From Chitinophagales bacterium (GTDB taxonomy: Bacteria; Bacteroidota; Bacteroidia; Chitinophagales; UBA8649), in assembly GCA_020635995.1 (NCBI GenBank), contig JACJYS010000001.1, forward strand, positions 496,001 through 560,000: a DNA stretch of 64,000 bases. Direction: 5' to 3'. Numbering within the stretch: the stretch's first letter is position 1; the number at the start of each line of letters is the position of its first letter. Positions 9,122 through 17,670 of this stretch are shown in pieces. The notes beneath the pieces were generated by a model. It did no database searches. It worked only from the letters and a program-made list of their open reading frames with translations, and had not been told where the DNA came from. The position numbers were made by a program, and so were the translations under genes.

Positions 9122-9645
9122 TATTAGATGTAGTATTTGTACTTATAATTTTAGCGGCATTTTACAATGGCTATAGCAAAGGAATTATATATTCAGTATT
9201 AAGTTTAATAGCCATTGTTTTGGGTGTTATAATTGCTATGAATTTTTCATCAGCCGCATCAGTTTGGCTAAATACGCAGTTTAATATTCCTGCGGTTATA
9301 ATGCCTACACTTTCGTTTGTTTTAGTATTAATAGCCGTAGTGCTGGCAGTGCGGTTAGTGGCTTATTTAGCCGAAAAATTTTTAAAAACCATTATGCTTA
9401 ATGTTGTAAACAAATTGGCAGGAGGCATTTTATGGGCAGTAATAGCAAGTATGTTGTTTAGTTTGTTGGTATTTCTTATTTCTAAAACAGGAATTTTTAC
9501 AGAGAGTTTAATAAGTAGTTCTTATAGTTATAAATACATAGTGCCTTTTGGTCCTTTTACTTTAAAAACTATGCAGGCATTAATACCGTATTTGCAAGAA
9601 TCTTTTGAAATGATGAATAATACCGTAAAAGAGTTTGCCAATTAA
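9118..9645 (+). CDS. CvpA family inner-membrane protein
   Basis: A 175-residue protein with four predicted TM helices (about 2-18, 25-45, 60-82, 100-123). The start matches CvpA (DVVFVLIILAAFYNGYSKG). CvpA proteins are needed for colicin V export in E. coli and for envelope stress resistance in other bacteria; the mechanism is unclear. The ATGA overlap with yqeY places it in the same operon. Confidence 0.85.
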   Translation: MILDVVFVLIILAAFYNGYSKGIIYSVLSLIAIVLGVIIAMNFSSAASVWLNTQFNIPAVIMPTLSFVLVLIAVVLAVRLVAYLAEKFLKTIMLNVVNKLAGGILWAVIASMLFSLLVFLISKTGIFTESLISSSYSYKYIVPFGPFTLKTMQALIPYLQESFEMMNNTVKEFAN

Positions 9646-9651
9646 TTTAAA

Positions 9652-10224
9652 ATGGTTTTACTTATAGATAACTACGATTCTTTTACCTATAATTTGGTAG
9701 ATTATATCAGCCAATTAGGAAAGCAATGTATAGTAGTTAGAAATGATGAAAAAACCATTGAAGAGATTGATAAATTGAATTTTGAAAGTATTGTTATTTC
9801 TCCGGGACCATGCACACCGGCAGAATCGGGAATAACTAATAAATTAATAGAAAAATACCACACTACTACACCTATTTTGGGAATCTGTTTAGGACATCAA
9901 GCATTGGGTCAGTTTTTTGGTGCAGAGTTAGTAAAAGCCAATAAACCGATGCACGGTAAGGTGTCTAAAATTAATGTAAATAGTAAGCATTATTTATTTA
10001 AAAATTTATCAACAGAAATAGCAGTAATGCGTTACCATTCTTTGGTTTTAAAAAATGTAGTTCAGCCAATAGAAGTGCTTGCTACTACAAAAAATAACGA
10101 GATTATGGCTATAGCACATAATACGCTTCCATTGGCAGGCTTACAGTTTCATCCAGAGTCAATATTAAGTAAAGAAGGCTTAATAGTACTTAGAAATTGG
10201 TTTGAGTATGTGGGTGGTGAGTAG
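9652..10224 (+). CDS. pabA: Aminodeoxychorismate/anthranilate synthase glutamine amidotransferase subunit
   Basis: A 190-residue class I glutamine amidotransferase. It starts LLIDNYDSFTYNLVDY, has the nucleophile motif GICLGHQALG (Cys catalytic) and the His/Glu pair in FHPES. It supplies ammonia to a chorismate-binding partner (PabB or TrpE). No partner or other trp/folate gene is nearby, so the choice between pabA and trpG cannot be made from context; a single subunit often serves both. It starts 6 bp after cvpA and closes the compact run. Confidence 0.85.
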   Translation: MVLLIDNYDSFTYNLVDYISQLGKQCIVVRNDEKTIEEIDKLNFESIVISPGPCTPAESGITNKLIEKYHTTTPILGICLGHQALGQFFGAELVKANKPMHGKVSKINVNSKHYLFKNLSTEIAVMRYHSLVLKNVVQPIEVLATTKNNEIMAIAHNTLPLAGLQFHPESILSKEGLIVLRNWFEYVGGE

Positions 10225-10263
10225 AATGTTTGTTTAATCCTTTTTAATTTTCTTTTTTAGTCT

Positions 10264-10271
10264 TAAATTTG
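10264..10271 (+). promoter_or_regulatory. Probable -7 box of the methyltransferase gene
   Basis: TAAATTTG fits TAnnTTTG, 33 bp before the ATG at 10305. No TTTG stands at the right distance upstream. TAACCA (10272 onward) and TGGTTA just before the start codon form a 6-bp inverted repeat between this box and the gene. Confidence 0.4.
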
Positions 10272-10304
10272 TAACCATTGTATAAGGTTTAATAACTTGG
10301 TTAT

Positions 10305-11543
10305 ATGAAAGAATATTTAACATTAGCAGAAACAGCAGAACTTATTGGTAAAAGTAAAGAAACATTGCGAAGATGGGATAATGATGGGATTTTAAATGCT
10401 GTAAGAGAACCTGTTTCTAACTATCGGGTGTATAAAAAATCTGATGTTCAAGCATTGTTGGGCAATTTTTTTGAGGAGTTAACTATAGATGAAGTATCTA
10501 ACTTTATTCAACCCAATAATGAATATTCTGTATTAGAATTGTTTGCTGGGGCAGGAGGATTAGCTCTTGGCTTAGAAAAAGCAGGATTAAAATGTATTGC
10601 TCTAAATGAAATAGATAAATGGGCTTGTGAAACGCTACGAAAAAACCGCCCGAATTGGAATGTTTTGGAAGGAGATATAAAGACATTTAACTTTGATAAG
10701 TACAAAGGTAAAGTTGATGTGGTTACAGGAGGATTTCCTTGTCAGGCATTTAGTTATGCGGGTAAAAAATTAGGTTTAGAGGATGCCAGAGGAACACTTT
10801 TTTATGAATTTGCAAGAGTGGTTAAAGAAGTTCAGCCTGCTGTTTGCATAGGCGAAAATGTCCGTGGACTTTTAAGCCATGATAAAGGGAAAACATTAGA
10901 TGGAATGGTGTCAATTCTTGATGAAATTGGTTATAAAGTAGTTCCTGTTCAAGTGTTGAAAGCTATACATTATAAAGTGCCTCAAAAAAGAGAACGGTTG
11001 GTTTTGGTTGGGGTAAGAAAAGATATTGATATTAAATTTGAATATCCAAAACCACACAAGAAAATTTATAATTTAAAAGATGCATTAAAAAAAGGCGAAT
11101 TGTTTGATTGTAATGTTCCAAAATCAAAAGGAGCAAAATATCCCGAATATAAAAAACAAGTGCTTGATTTAGTGCCTCCCAAAGGCTATTGGAGAGATTT
11201 ACCTGTTGAAATTCAAAAAGAATATATGGGGGGTAGCTTTTATCTTGGTGGTGGAAAAACGGGAATGGCTCGCAGAATAGGTTGGGATGAACCTTCGCTT
11301 ACTTTAACTTGTAGTCCTGCTCAAAAACAAACCGAGCGTTGCCACCCTGACGAAACCCGACCTTTTACTGTTAGGGAATATGCCCGAATACAAACGTTTC
11401 CCGATGATTGGGAATTTGCAGGCTCTATGGCACAGCAATATAAGCAAATTGGCAATGCAGTGCCAGTTAATTTGGGTATAGAAATAGGTTATTCTGTGGT
11501 AAAATTATTGAATGACCTTTACAGTTTATCAAAACCAAGATAA
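10305..11543 (+). CDS. DNA (cytosine-5) methyltransferase with an N-terminal helix-turn-helix
   Basis: A 412-residue protein in two parts. Residues 1-53 form a MerR/excisionase-type winged helix (YLTLAETAELIGKSKETLRRW, ending YRVYKKSDVQALLG). Residues about 74-400 form a C5-methyltransferase: motif I FAGAGGL, motif IV PCQ with Cys146, motif VI ENV (184-186), motif VIII KRERL, and motifs IX-X at VREYARIQTFP and QIGNAVPVNLG. It should methylate the same site that the convergent endonuclease cuts (GGNCC if that family assignment holds). N-terminal helix-turn-helix extensions are known autoregulators in M.SsoII-type enzymes, so it may control its own locus. There is no separate controller gene. 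Its 3' end overlaps the endonuclease gene by 25 bp. Confidence 0.92.
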   Translation: MKEYLTLAETAELIGKSKETLRRWDNDGILNAVREPVSNYRVYKKSDVQALLGNFFEELTIDEVSNFIQPNNEYSVLELFAGAGGLALGLEKAGLKCIALNEIDKWACETLRKNRPNWNVLEGDIKTFNFDKYKGKVDVVTGGFPCQAFSYAGKKLGLEDARGTLFYEFARVVKEVQPAVCIGENVRGLLSHDKGKTLDGMVSILDEIGYKVVPVQVLKAIHYKVPQKRERLVLVGVRKDIDIKFEYPKPHKKIYNLKDALKKGELFDCNVPKSKGAKYPEYKKQVLDLVPPKGYWRDLPVEIQKEYMGGSFYLGGGKTGMARRIGWDEPSLTLTCSPAQKQTERCHPDETRPFTVREYARIQTFPDDWEFAGSMAQQYKQIGNAVPVNLGIEIGYSVVKLLNDLYSLSKPR

Positions 11544-12283
11544 TAGCTGTAATTTTCAAAAGTAATTTGGTTAAGAATAGAGCGTTTTGAATGTTTTGTC
11601 TCGGTTTTTATTTCAGATAGTGCGGAGTTTATAGACTTGTTTTGTTTTTTATCGGCAGTTTTCATAAAATCATCAATAGCAGTAGGTAATGCTTGGTAAA
11701 GTTCATAAAGTGCATTTTTGTTGCCTGATAAAAGTGCATAAAACTGGTCTCCCGAAATCTTAAAAACTCGGCTGTGGCTATATTCTTTTCCGTTGATGTC
11801 GCCTGTCCAATGTTCGTTAAAACTACCTTTGGCTAAAATTTGTACCCAATAGCATTTTGCCTGTTTATAGTCGTTTGCATAGCGAGCTAATTTTTGAAAT
11901 AATGCCTCAGCGGCACTGCTATTCATTGTGTTGTGTTTGTTTTTAATATCGGCAAAAAGTGTGTTGTCTTTAGCTTTAATATCAAAACCACTCAAATTTC
12001 CTATTTCGTAGCCCTTAATGCCTCCAAGAATTTGTTCGTGAAATGTTCCAATAGAATTATTTATAGATTTATCTATTTGGCGTAAAATTTCCGTTTCTAT
12101 AATGCTTTCTTCATCAATATTATTGAATTTAGTATCAAAAGTTAGTTTTATGGTGTCTATTTTGTTATTGTAAAACTTCTTTTTTGAGATTTTTTCTTTG
12201 GCTTTCACGTATGATGCATATAAGTTTTCAATACACTTCAAAAAATGTTTGTCTGTTACAAAATCAACATATTTATTTGCCAT
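11519..12283 (-). CDS. Type II restriction endonuclease, Eco47II/Sau96I-like
   Basis: A 254-residue protein recognised by its middle segment: SIGTFHEQILGGIKGYE followed by SGFDIKAKDNTLFADIKNK and NSSAAEALFQKL. The run FDIKA...LFADIKNKHNT fits a PD-(D/E)xK-type core, with Asp and Asp-x-Lys spaced as expected. The family (Pfam RE_Eco47II) recognises GGNCC; assignment to that site is by family memory and not proven here. It faces the methyltransferase gene tail to tail with a 25-bp overlap, and the next gene, trmB, lies 49 bp upstream on the same strand. Confidence 0.8.
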   Translation of the reverse strand: MANKYVDFVTDKHFLKCIENLYASYVKAKEKISKKKFYNNKIDTIKLTFDTKFNNIDEESIIETEILRQIDKSINNSIGTFHEQILGGIKGYEIGNLSGFDIKAKDNTLFADIKNKHNTMNSSAAEALFQKLARYANDYKQAKCYWVQILAKGSFNEHWTGDINGKEYSHSRVFKISGDQFYALLSGNKNALYELYQALPTAIDDFMKTADKKQNKSINSALSEIKTETKHSKRSILNQITFENYSYYLGFDKL

Positions 12284-12299
12284 AGAAAATGTTAGATGC

Positions 12300-12342
12300 C
12301 AAATTTACAAATATTCTATAATGTTTCACTACTACTGAAACA
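12300..12342 (-). promoter_or_regulatory. Endonuclease promoter with an overlapping inverted repeat
   Basis: On the minus strand TAAATTTG (12307 to 12300) is a good -7 box, 17 bp before the endonuclease start. TGTTTCA (12322-12328) and TGAAACA (12336-12342) form a perfect 7-bp inverted repeat with a 7-nt spacer over the -33 region. It also covers the trmB stop codon but lacks a T run, so it does not look like a terminator. It could be an operator for the helix-turn-helix part of the methyltransferase; that is inference. Confidence 0.4.
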
Positions 12343-13024
12343 ACTTAAACTGTACATAATTAATATTCCGTCCGTCTGCTATGTGCATTTTTTCGTAGAA
12401 AGTTTGAATTTCTGTAAGCTCGGGAACAGTAGTTCCTTTCCTATATATATCACGCTCTACAATTTCATAAACCATTTCTTTACCATCTAAAACGCCAAGT
12501 GTATAGTTAAAAAGTAGCTCGCTATCTGTTTTTACATTAATTACTGCATTCTTGGTGCATATTTTTTTGTATAAATCTAAAAACTTAGGGTGTGTTAGTC
12601 GGTGTTTGGCATGTCGGTCTTTAGGAAAAGGGTCAGAAAATACTATCCATATTTCGTTTACTTCATTTGCAGCAAAAAATAAGTCTAATTGTTCTATTTT
12701 AGTACGTAAATATGCCGCATTACTTAAATTTTCTTCTAAAGCCTCTTTGGCTCCTTTATGTATTCTTGCTCCTTTTATGTCAACACCTATAAAATTTCTT
12801 TTGGGATATTTTTTTGCCAATCCATAAGTGTATTCGCCTTTGCCACAAGCCAATTCTATGGTTATAGGATTATTGTTTTTAAAATGCTCAGTATGCCATT
12901 TACCTTTTAAATCAACTATTTTATTTTCATAGTTGGTTAAAGCAGGATTTGTAAAATCCAAATTTTCATAAAAATTAGGAAAGGTTTTTAATTCGTTAAA
13001 TCGTTTTAGCTTGTCTTTGCCCAT
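12332..13024 (-). CDS. trmB: tRNA (guanine-N7-)-methyltransferase
   Basis: A 230-residue Rossmann-fold methyltransferase that makes m7G46 in tRNA. The SAM site reads IELACGKGEYTYGLA, followed by NFIGVDIKGARI. The family signature around the substrate site is FSDPFPKDRHAKHRL, where most homologues have PDPWPK+xHxKRR, and the tail TEIQTFYEKMH matches the usual TEYE segment. The length is normal. It is divergent from the large secreted protein; a -7 box lies 20 bp upstream. Confidence 0.93.
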   Translation of the reverse strand: MGKDKLKRFNELKTFPNFYENLDFTNPALTNYENKIVDLKGKWHTEHFKNNNPITIELACGKGEYTYGLAKKYPKRNFIGVDIKGARIHKGAKEALEENLSNAAYLRTKIEQLDLFFAANEVNEIWIVFSDPFPKDRHAKHRLTHPKFLDLYKKICTKNAVINVKTDSELLFNYTLGVLDGKEMVYEIVERDIYRKGTTVPELTEIQTFYEKMHIADGRNINYVQFKLFQ

Positions 13025-13043
13025 TTCTTAAATTAATTTAATG

Positions 13044-13077
13044 CAAAAGTATAAGATTTGAATTAATGTTATCTTTG
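13044..13077. promoter_or_regulatory. Divergent -7 boxes for trmB and the large secreted protein
   Basis: On the minus strand TACTTTTG (13051 to 13044) precedes trmB by 20 bp. On the plus strand TATCTTTG (13070-13077) precedes the ATG at 13122 by 44 bp. Both fit TAnnTTTG; clear -33 boxes at the right spacing are not seen for either. Confidence 0.5.
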
Positions 13078-13121
13078 CACTCCAAAACTAATTTTGAAAA
13101 AACTTCGTTTAATTAACGTTT

Positions 13122-16100
13122 ATGTATTTTAAAAAGATAGTACTATTTATTGTATTGGCGTTTTCTTCTGACTTTGCTTTTGCTACGCATTTAGTGGGGG
13201 GTGAGATGACTTATCAACGATTGTCAGGTAGTACAATTAGGGTAACGCTCATAGTTTACAGAGATAATTTATCTACTAATGGAAACCCTCCACCAAATAA
13301 TTCCACACCATTAGACCCAAATGCTGCAATAAGTTTTTATAATTCTAATGGTACTTTTTTAGAAGCTAGAGAATATCCTCTTACTAGCACACAAATGGTG
13401 CCCGTTGTGCTCCAGCCATGTCAAAATCAATCTATTAATGTTGAAACCGAAAAAGGATTTTATGTTTTTACGGTAAACTTAGCTACTTTAAATAATTATA
13501 ATGCTAATTTATCTACAAAAATTGTTTATGGCAGGTGTTGCCGAAATAATATTATTCAAAATTTAAATTTGCCTGGAGATCAAGGCTTTTCTTCAATAGC
13601 AACAGTACCTCCTTTAAATACTATTAATAGCTCTCCAACTTTTGATGATTTTAATCAATATATTTGTGTAAATAGGGAGAAAGTTTTGGATTTTTCAGCA
13701 ACGGATGTAGATGGAGATTCTTTATATTATCATTTGTGCAACCCCTATCTTGGATTAGACCAAAATAATCCGGCAGTTGATATTTTTACACTAAATTCGG
13801 GAGGAGGTTATCCCAATTATGGACCACCATACAATACTGTTGTGTGGAGAAGTGGTTACAGTGCTACAAATCCATTTGGAGGAACAATGAACCTTAATCC
13901 TAATACTGGACTTATGACGATTAATCCTTCTGCTCAAGGAATTTATGTTATGGGGGTCTGTGTGTCAGAATATAGAAATGGAGTTCTCCTCAATACAGTT
14001 ACAAGAGATTTTCAGTATGTAGTTACACCATGCGATTATCCAGAAGTTATTGTTGATTATAATACTAGCTTAGGTTTAGACCCTGCAACAGGCTTTGGTA
14101 TTATTAGTGCCAAGTGTAATGAGGGCTTAGTTCAGTTTAATGCGAGTAATAGTGTAGATATTGTAAGTTATGAATGGGATTTTGGCGTGCCTGGAATAAC
14201 GACAGATGTAGCTACTGGGCCAACTCCCAGTTATTTTTATGCTGATACGGGTACTTTTTATGTAACAGTTACGGGAATTACTTCTACAGGATGCGAAGCA
14301 ACATCTGATTCTTTCATAGTATTTATTTATCCCATTTTTGAACCAGATTTTACGGTTCAAGATTCATGCTTAAATATGAATGTAGTTTTTTCGGATAATA
14401 CGATTTCTACATCTAGTAATGTTAACTCTTGGATATGGAATTTTGGAGATCCATCTACTACGGCAGATAGTTCAAATGTGCAAAATCCAACTTATCAATA
14501 TGGTGTAGCAGGTACTTTTAATGCGTATCTTGTCGTTACTACCGATAAAGGTTGTATAGATACCGCTTTTAAGCAAATAACTGTACATCCTCTTCCTGAT
14601 TTAGACTATACTTCTGCAAACCCAAGTTGTGTAGGTACAGAGGTTAATTTTAATAATATATCGTCTATACAAAGTGGTTCTATTCAAAATTATGAATGGA
14701 CAATTGACGGAAATATTTTTAATACAGAAGATGTAGATTATGTTTTTACTAGTGCAGGCACGTTTCCAATTCAATTGATTGGCACCTCCACTTTGGGTTG
14801 TATGGATACCATAACACAAAACATTACCATAAATCCACTTCCTGTTACAAATACTACGGCTAATTCGCCTATTTGCCCTAATACCAGTGTGCAGTTAAGT
14901 GCCGGTGGTGGCACTAATTATGTTTGGACGCCCGACAGCTTATTGAATAATGCTAATATTAGCAATCCTACGGCTTCTTTAGATACGAACCCTGTAATGT
15001 TTTATGTGCAAGTAACCGATGCTAACGGCTGTATAAATAACGATTCTGTTTTTATAGATTTATTTCCTTTGCCTTTGGCAGAAGCAGGAGAAGATACCTC
15101 TGTCTGCTTAAATGTGGCTAATGTTATTTCTTATAATACTACTGTGCCATTGCAAGCCAGCGGAGGAATAGCTTATACTTGGACACCAACTACGGGATTA
15201 AATAATCCTAATGTATCAAACCCTAATGCTTCGCCTACTACAACTACTATTTACACTGTAGAAGTAACCGATAATAATGGTTGTACCGCTCAAGATTCTG
15301 TTAAAGTAGCTGTGCTAAATCCTGCTTTAGAGTTAATAGAAGTAGATATAGATTCTGTTTGTGGTGGCGATACCGTTTATGTAGAAGTATTAGATTTAGG
15401 AAATGTAACTACTTACTCTTGGACGCCAACCAATTTTGTTACCGACCCCAGTATTAGAGAACCTGGGTTTTATCCGCCTGTTACACAAGATTATTTCCTT
15501 TCTACGGTAAATTATTGTTATTTAGATAGAGATACCATAACCATAAATGTACTTTCTCCTCCGCCTGTTGATGCAGGGCCTATGGATTCTATTTGTTTTG
15601 GAGATGAGCCGTACCAGCTTAATGCTCAGCCCGATAGTTTAGATTTGTATTTATGGACAACTACCGACCCTACAATTACAGACGTAAATATTAGAAATCC
15701 TTTTATTTCGCCTTTGGTAGATACTTGGTATTATGTTTATGCAGAAGAATATATTGGTAGCTTGGTTTGCGATAGCCGAGATTCAGTTTTAATATTGGCT
15801 TATGATACACCTCGCTTAAGCTTGAGTTATCCATTAGATTATGTAGGCTATATTTGTTTAGGCGATAGTTTAGAACTTACCGCAACAACTAATGACGGTA
15901 TTTATTTTGATTGGACTTCAAATAATGGAGCTACCATTTTAAATGCCAATACACTTATAGCTACGGTTGTTCCCACAGATTCAACTATGTTTTACCATAC
16001 TACTACAAATATACATGCTTGTAGTGCTACAGATTCTATTTATGTAAACGTGCAACTGCCTGTAACGGCTTCAATAAGTGGCGATAGCATCATGTGCTAC

Positions 16101-16817
16101 GGATTTTTTGCCGATTTGCAGGGTAATGGTGGTTTGTATTATCATTGGTATCCAAATGAAGATGGTTTGTTTTCAAATTCCACATATTCGGTTACGCAAG
16201 CTTACCCCGATTCTACAATAACTATTTTTGTAGATGTAGCCAACGATTGTTTTAACGATACGGCTTATCATACTATTACGGTTTATCAGTTGCCAAGTGT
16301 AGATGCAGGAGAAGATATAACCATTTATAGAGATGAAACAGGATTTTTAAATGGTAATGGAGCAGGTTCGCCAGTTTGGTACACGGTAGATAGAACCATA
16401 GACGGAATTGTAAGTTCGCCATACACTTATAATCCGGAAATGAGTCCTTTTAACACAACAGATTACATACTTGAAATTACGGACAATGCTACAGGATGTA
16501 AAAATTATGATACAGCACGTGTAAATGTTGATGTGCTTACTTTATTGGCTTTTCCTACGGGCTTTTCTCCCAATGGCGATGGTGTTAACGATATAGCTAA
16601 AATTATAAAATACTTAAATATAGAAAAACTTATAGACTTTACTATTTATGACAGGTGGGGCGAAATAGTTTTTAAAACCGAAGATATAAGTAAAGGCTGG
16701 GATGGTACGTACAAAGGGCGAGATGTAGAAATTGGCATGTACGCTTGGATGATAAATGCCCAAACTAAAGACAAGGAAAAAATAACCAAATCAGGTAATA
16801 TTACGATAATTAGGTAA
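13122..16817 (+). CDS. Large secreted PKD-repeat protein with a type B T9SS sorting domain
   Basis: A 1231-residue exported protein. The signal peptide ends near residue 21 (DFAFA). An N-terminal domain of about 300 residues (HLVGGEMTYQRLSG start, Cys-rich) of a kind seen on many Bacteroidota surface proteins follows. Then come PKD-like domains at about 330-405, 410-490 and 495-575 (WDFG and WNFGDP motifs with FYADTGTF-type strands). Next is a series of short Ig-like repeats with CxN or CxG starts and YxWTP motifs up to about 1140. The last 90 residues are a gliding-motility-associated C-terminal domain (FPTGFSPNGDGVND, YDRWGEIVF, GWDGTYKG), the type B signal for T9SS export. It is probably an adhesin or matrix protein. 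It overlaps the cytochrome gene by 1 bp (TAATG). Confidence 0.92.
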   Translation: MYFKKIVLFIVLAFSSDFAFATHLVGGEMTYQRLSGSTIRVTLIVYRDNLSTNGNPPPNNSTPLDPNAAISFYNSNGTFLEAREYPLTSTQMVPVVLQPCQNQSINVETEKGFYVFTVNLATLNNYNANLSTKIVYGRCCRNNIIQNLNLPGDQGFSSIATVPPLNTINSSPTFDDFNQYICVNREKVLDFSATDVDGDSLYYHLCNPYLGLDQNNPAVDIFTLNSGGGYPNYGPPYNTVVWRSGYSATNPFGGTMNLNPNTGLMTINPSAQGIYVMGVCVSEYRNGVLLNTVTRDFQYVVTPCDYPEVIVDYNTSLGLDPATGFGIISAKCNEGLVQFNASNSVDIVSYEWDFGVPGITTDVATGPTPSYFYADTGTFYVTVTGITSTGCEATSDSFIVFIYPIFEPDFTVQDSCLNMNVVFSDNTISTSSNVNSWIWNFGDPSTTADSSNVQNPTYQYGVAGTFNAYLVVTTDKGCIDTAFKQITVHPLPDLDYTSANPSCVGTEVNFNNISSIQSGSIQNYEWTIDGNIFNTEDVDYVFTSAGTFPIQLIGTSTLGCMDTITQNITINPLPVTNTTANSPICPNTSVQLSAGGGTNYVWTPDSLLNNANISNPTASLDTNPVMFYVQVTDANGCINNDSVFIDLFPLPLAEAGEDTSVCLNVANVISYNTTVPLQASGGIAYTWTPTTGLNNPNVSNPNASPTTTTIYTVEVTDNNGCTAQDSVKVAVLNPALELIEVDIDSVCGGDTVYVEVLDLGNVTTYSWTPTNFVTDPSIREPGFYPPVTQDYFLSTVNYCYLDRDTITINVLSPPPVDAGPMDSICFGDEPYQLNAQPDSLDLYLWTTTDPTITDVNIRNPFISPLVDTWYYVYAEEYIGSLVCDSRDSVLILAYDTPRLSLSYPLDYVGYICLGDSLELTATTNDGIYFDWTSNNGATILNANTLIATVVPTDSTMFYHTTTNIHACSATDSIYVNVQLPVTASISGDSIMCYGFFADLQGNGGLYYHWYPNEDGLFSNSTYSVTQAYPDSTITIFVDVANDCFNDTAYHTITVYQLPSVDAGEDITIYRDETGFLNGNGAGSPVWYTVDRTIDGIVSSPYTYNPEMSPFNTTDYILEITDNATGCKNYDTARVNVDVLTLLAFPTGFSPNGDGVNDIAKIIKYLNIEKLIDFTIYDRWGEIVFKTEDISKGWDGTYKGRDVEIGMYAWMINAQTKDKEKITKSGNITIIR

Positions 16818-17143
16818 TGAGAAATATACTTATTGCTACTACTATTTTATTAGTGCTGGTTTCCTGCTCTTCAAATGGGCAATATGAAGCCCCTAACGCA
16901 GAAAACAGAGAACCAATGACGGGCAAAAAAGTTTTTGCAACTTACTGCGTAGCCTGCCACGGAGCAGATGGCAAAATGGGATTTTCTGGTGCAAAAGATT
17001 TATCTGTAACCCAACTTAGCCATGAAGATAGAGTAAAAGTAATAACTTATGGCAAAGGCGTAATGAATCCTTTTAAAGACGTTTTAAGTATAGAAGAAAT
17101 ACAAAAAGTGGCTGTTTATATAGATAGCTTAGCGATAAAATAG
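16817..17143 (+). CDS. Small cytochrome c lipoprotein
   Basis: A 108-residue lipoprotein (lipobox LVSCS) with one class I cytochrome c domain. The haem motif is CVACH (C44 to H48), and a Met in GKGVMNPF is the likely sixth ligand; the C-terminal helix IEEIQKVAVYIDSL is typical. It should carry electrons in the periplasm; the partner is not shown by the neighbours. It is joined to the secreted protein gene by a TAATG overlap, an odd partner for a cytochrome. Confidence 0.88.
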   Translation: MRNILIATTILLVLVSCSSNGQYEAPNAENREPMTGKKVFATYCVACHGADGKMGFSGAKDLSVTQLSHEDRVKVITYGKGVMNPFKDVLSIEEIQKVAVYIDSLAIK

Positions 17144-17251
17144 TACCGATTGTTAATATTATATTTAGTACAATAATGAATTGACTATTATATATTCCTA
17201 ATCGGTATAACTAAACATTGTAAAGCTTCAATTTCTAAAAATTAAAAACAT
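17144..17251. repeat. Imperfect intergenic inverted repeat ending in AATCGGTA
   Basis: TACCGATT (17144-17151) starts right after the cytochrome stop and is mirrored by AATCGGTA at 17200-17207; the arms between are partly complementary and AT-rich. The right arm (GACTATTAT to GGTATAA, 17183-17210) recurs at 25486-25513 with three mismatches in 28 nt. Nothing coding is visible. It directly precedes copy 2 of the 390-bp repeat. Confidence 0.6.
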
Positions 17252-17637
17252 ATCACTCCGTTCTTCAAACAGTTTAATTTTTTACGGAGTTTTCGGTTAA
17301 TGGGTACCCCGCTTACAAACTTAAGGTGCACTTTTAACTGACCTTAATCAAAAATACGTTAGGAAATGATGTAAAACAGGCATCCAAAATGAATGAAATT
17401 ATAAAACAATAAACAGACAAATTAGTATGCTCCTTCAATTGAAAATACTTTAGTAAAACTGAAATTGAGCATACATTAATTTGTCATCGTCTGTTTTATG
17501 GCATTTTAGCATTTTTGATTACAGTCTTGATTTTTTGTTACTTTTGTATCAAGACAAAAGTAAAAGACTACGAGCTGTAACTCAAATTACTTAAACGTCC
17601 AAAAAATTCTATTTCAGAACATAATTTATTGGTATAA
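17252..17637 (+). repeat. Dispersed structured repeat, copy 2
   Basis: This is the reference copy of the 390-bp repeat. Inverted repeats in order: ACTCCGT/ACGGAGT (17255-17261 with 17284-17290); TTAAGGT/ACCTTAA (17321-17327 with 17341-17347); a long imperfect stem between about 17401-17433 and 17467-17496; GTCTTGAT/ATCAAGAC (17524-17531 with 17548-17555), overlapped by the alternative stem ACTTTTGT/ACAAAAGT (17540-17547 with 17554-17561). It ends with ATTGGTATAA. It lies between the cytochrome gene and anmK, so these genes have over 500 bp between them with no coding sequence. Confidence 0.88.
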
Positions 17638-17670
17638 GACGGATGGTCATAAAACAAATAAAAATTTTTA

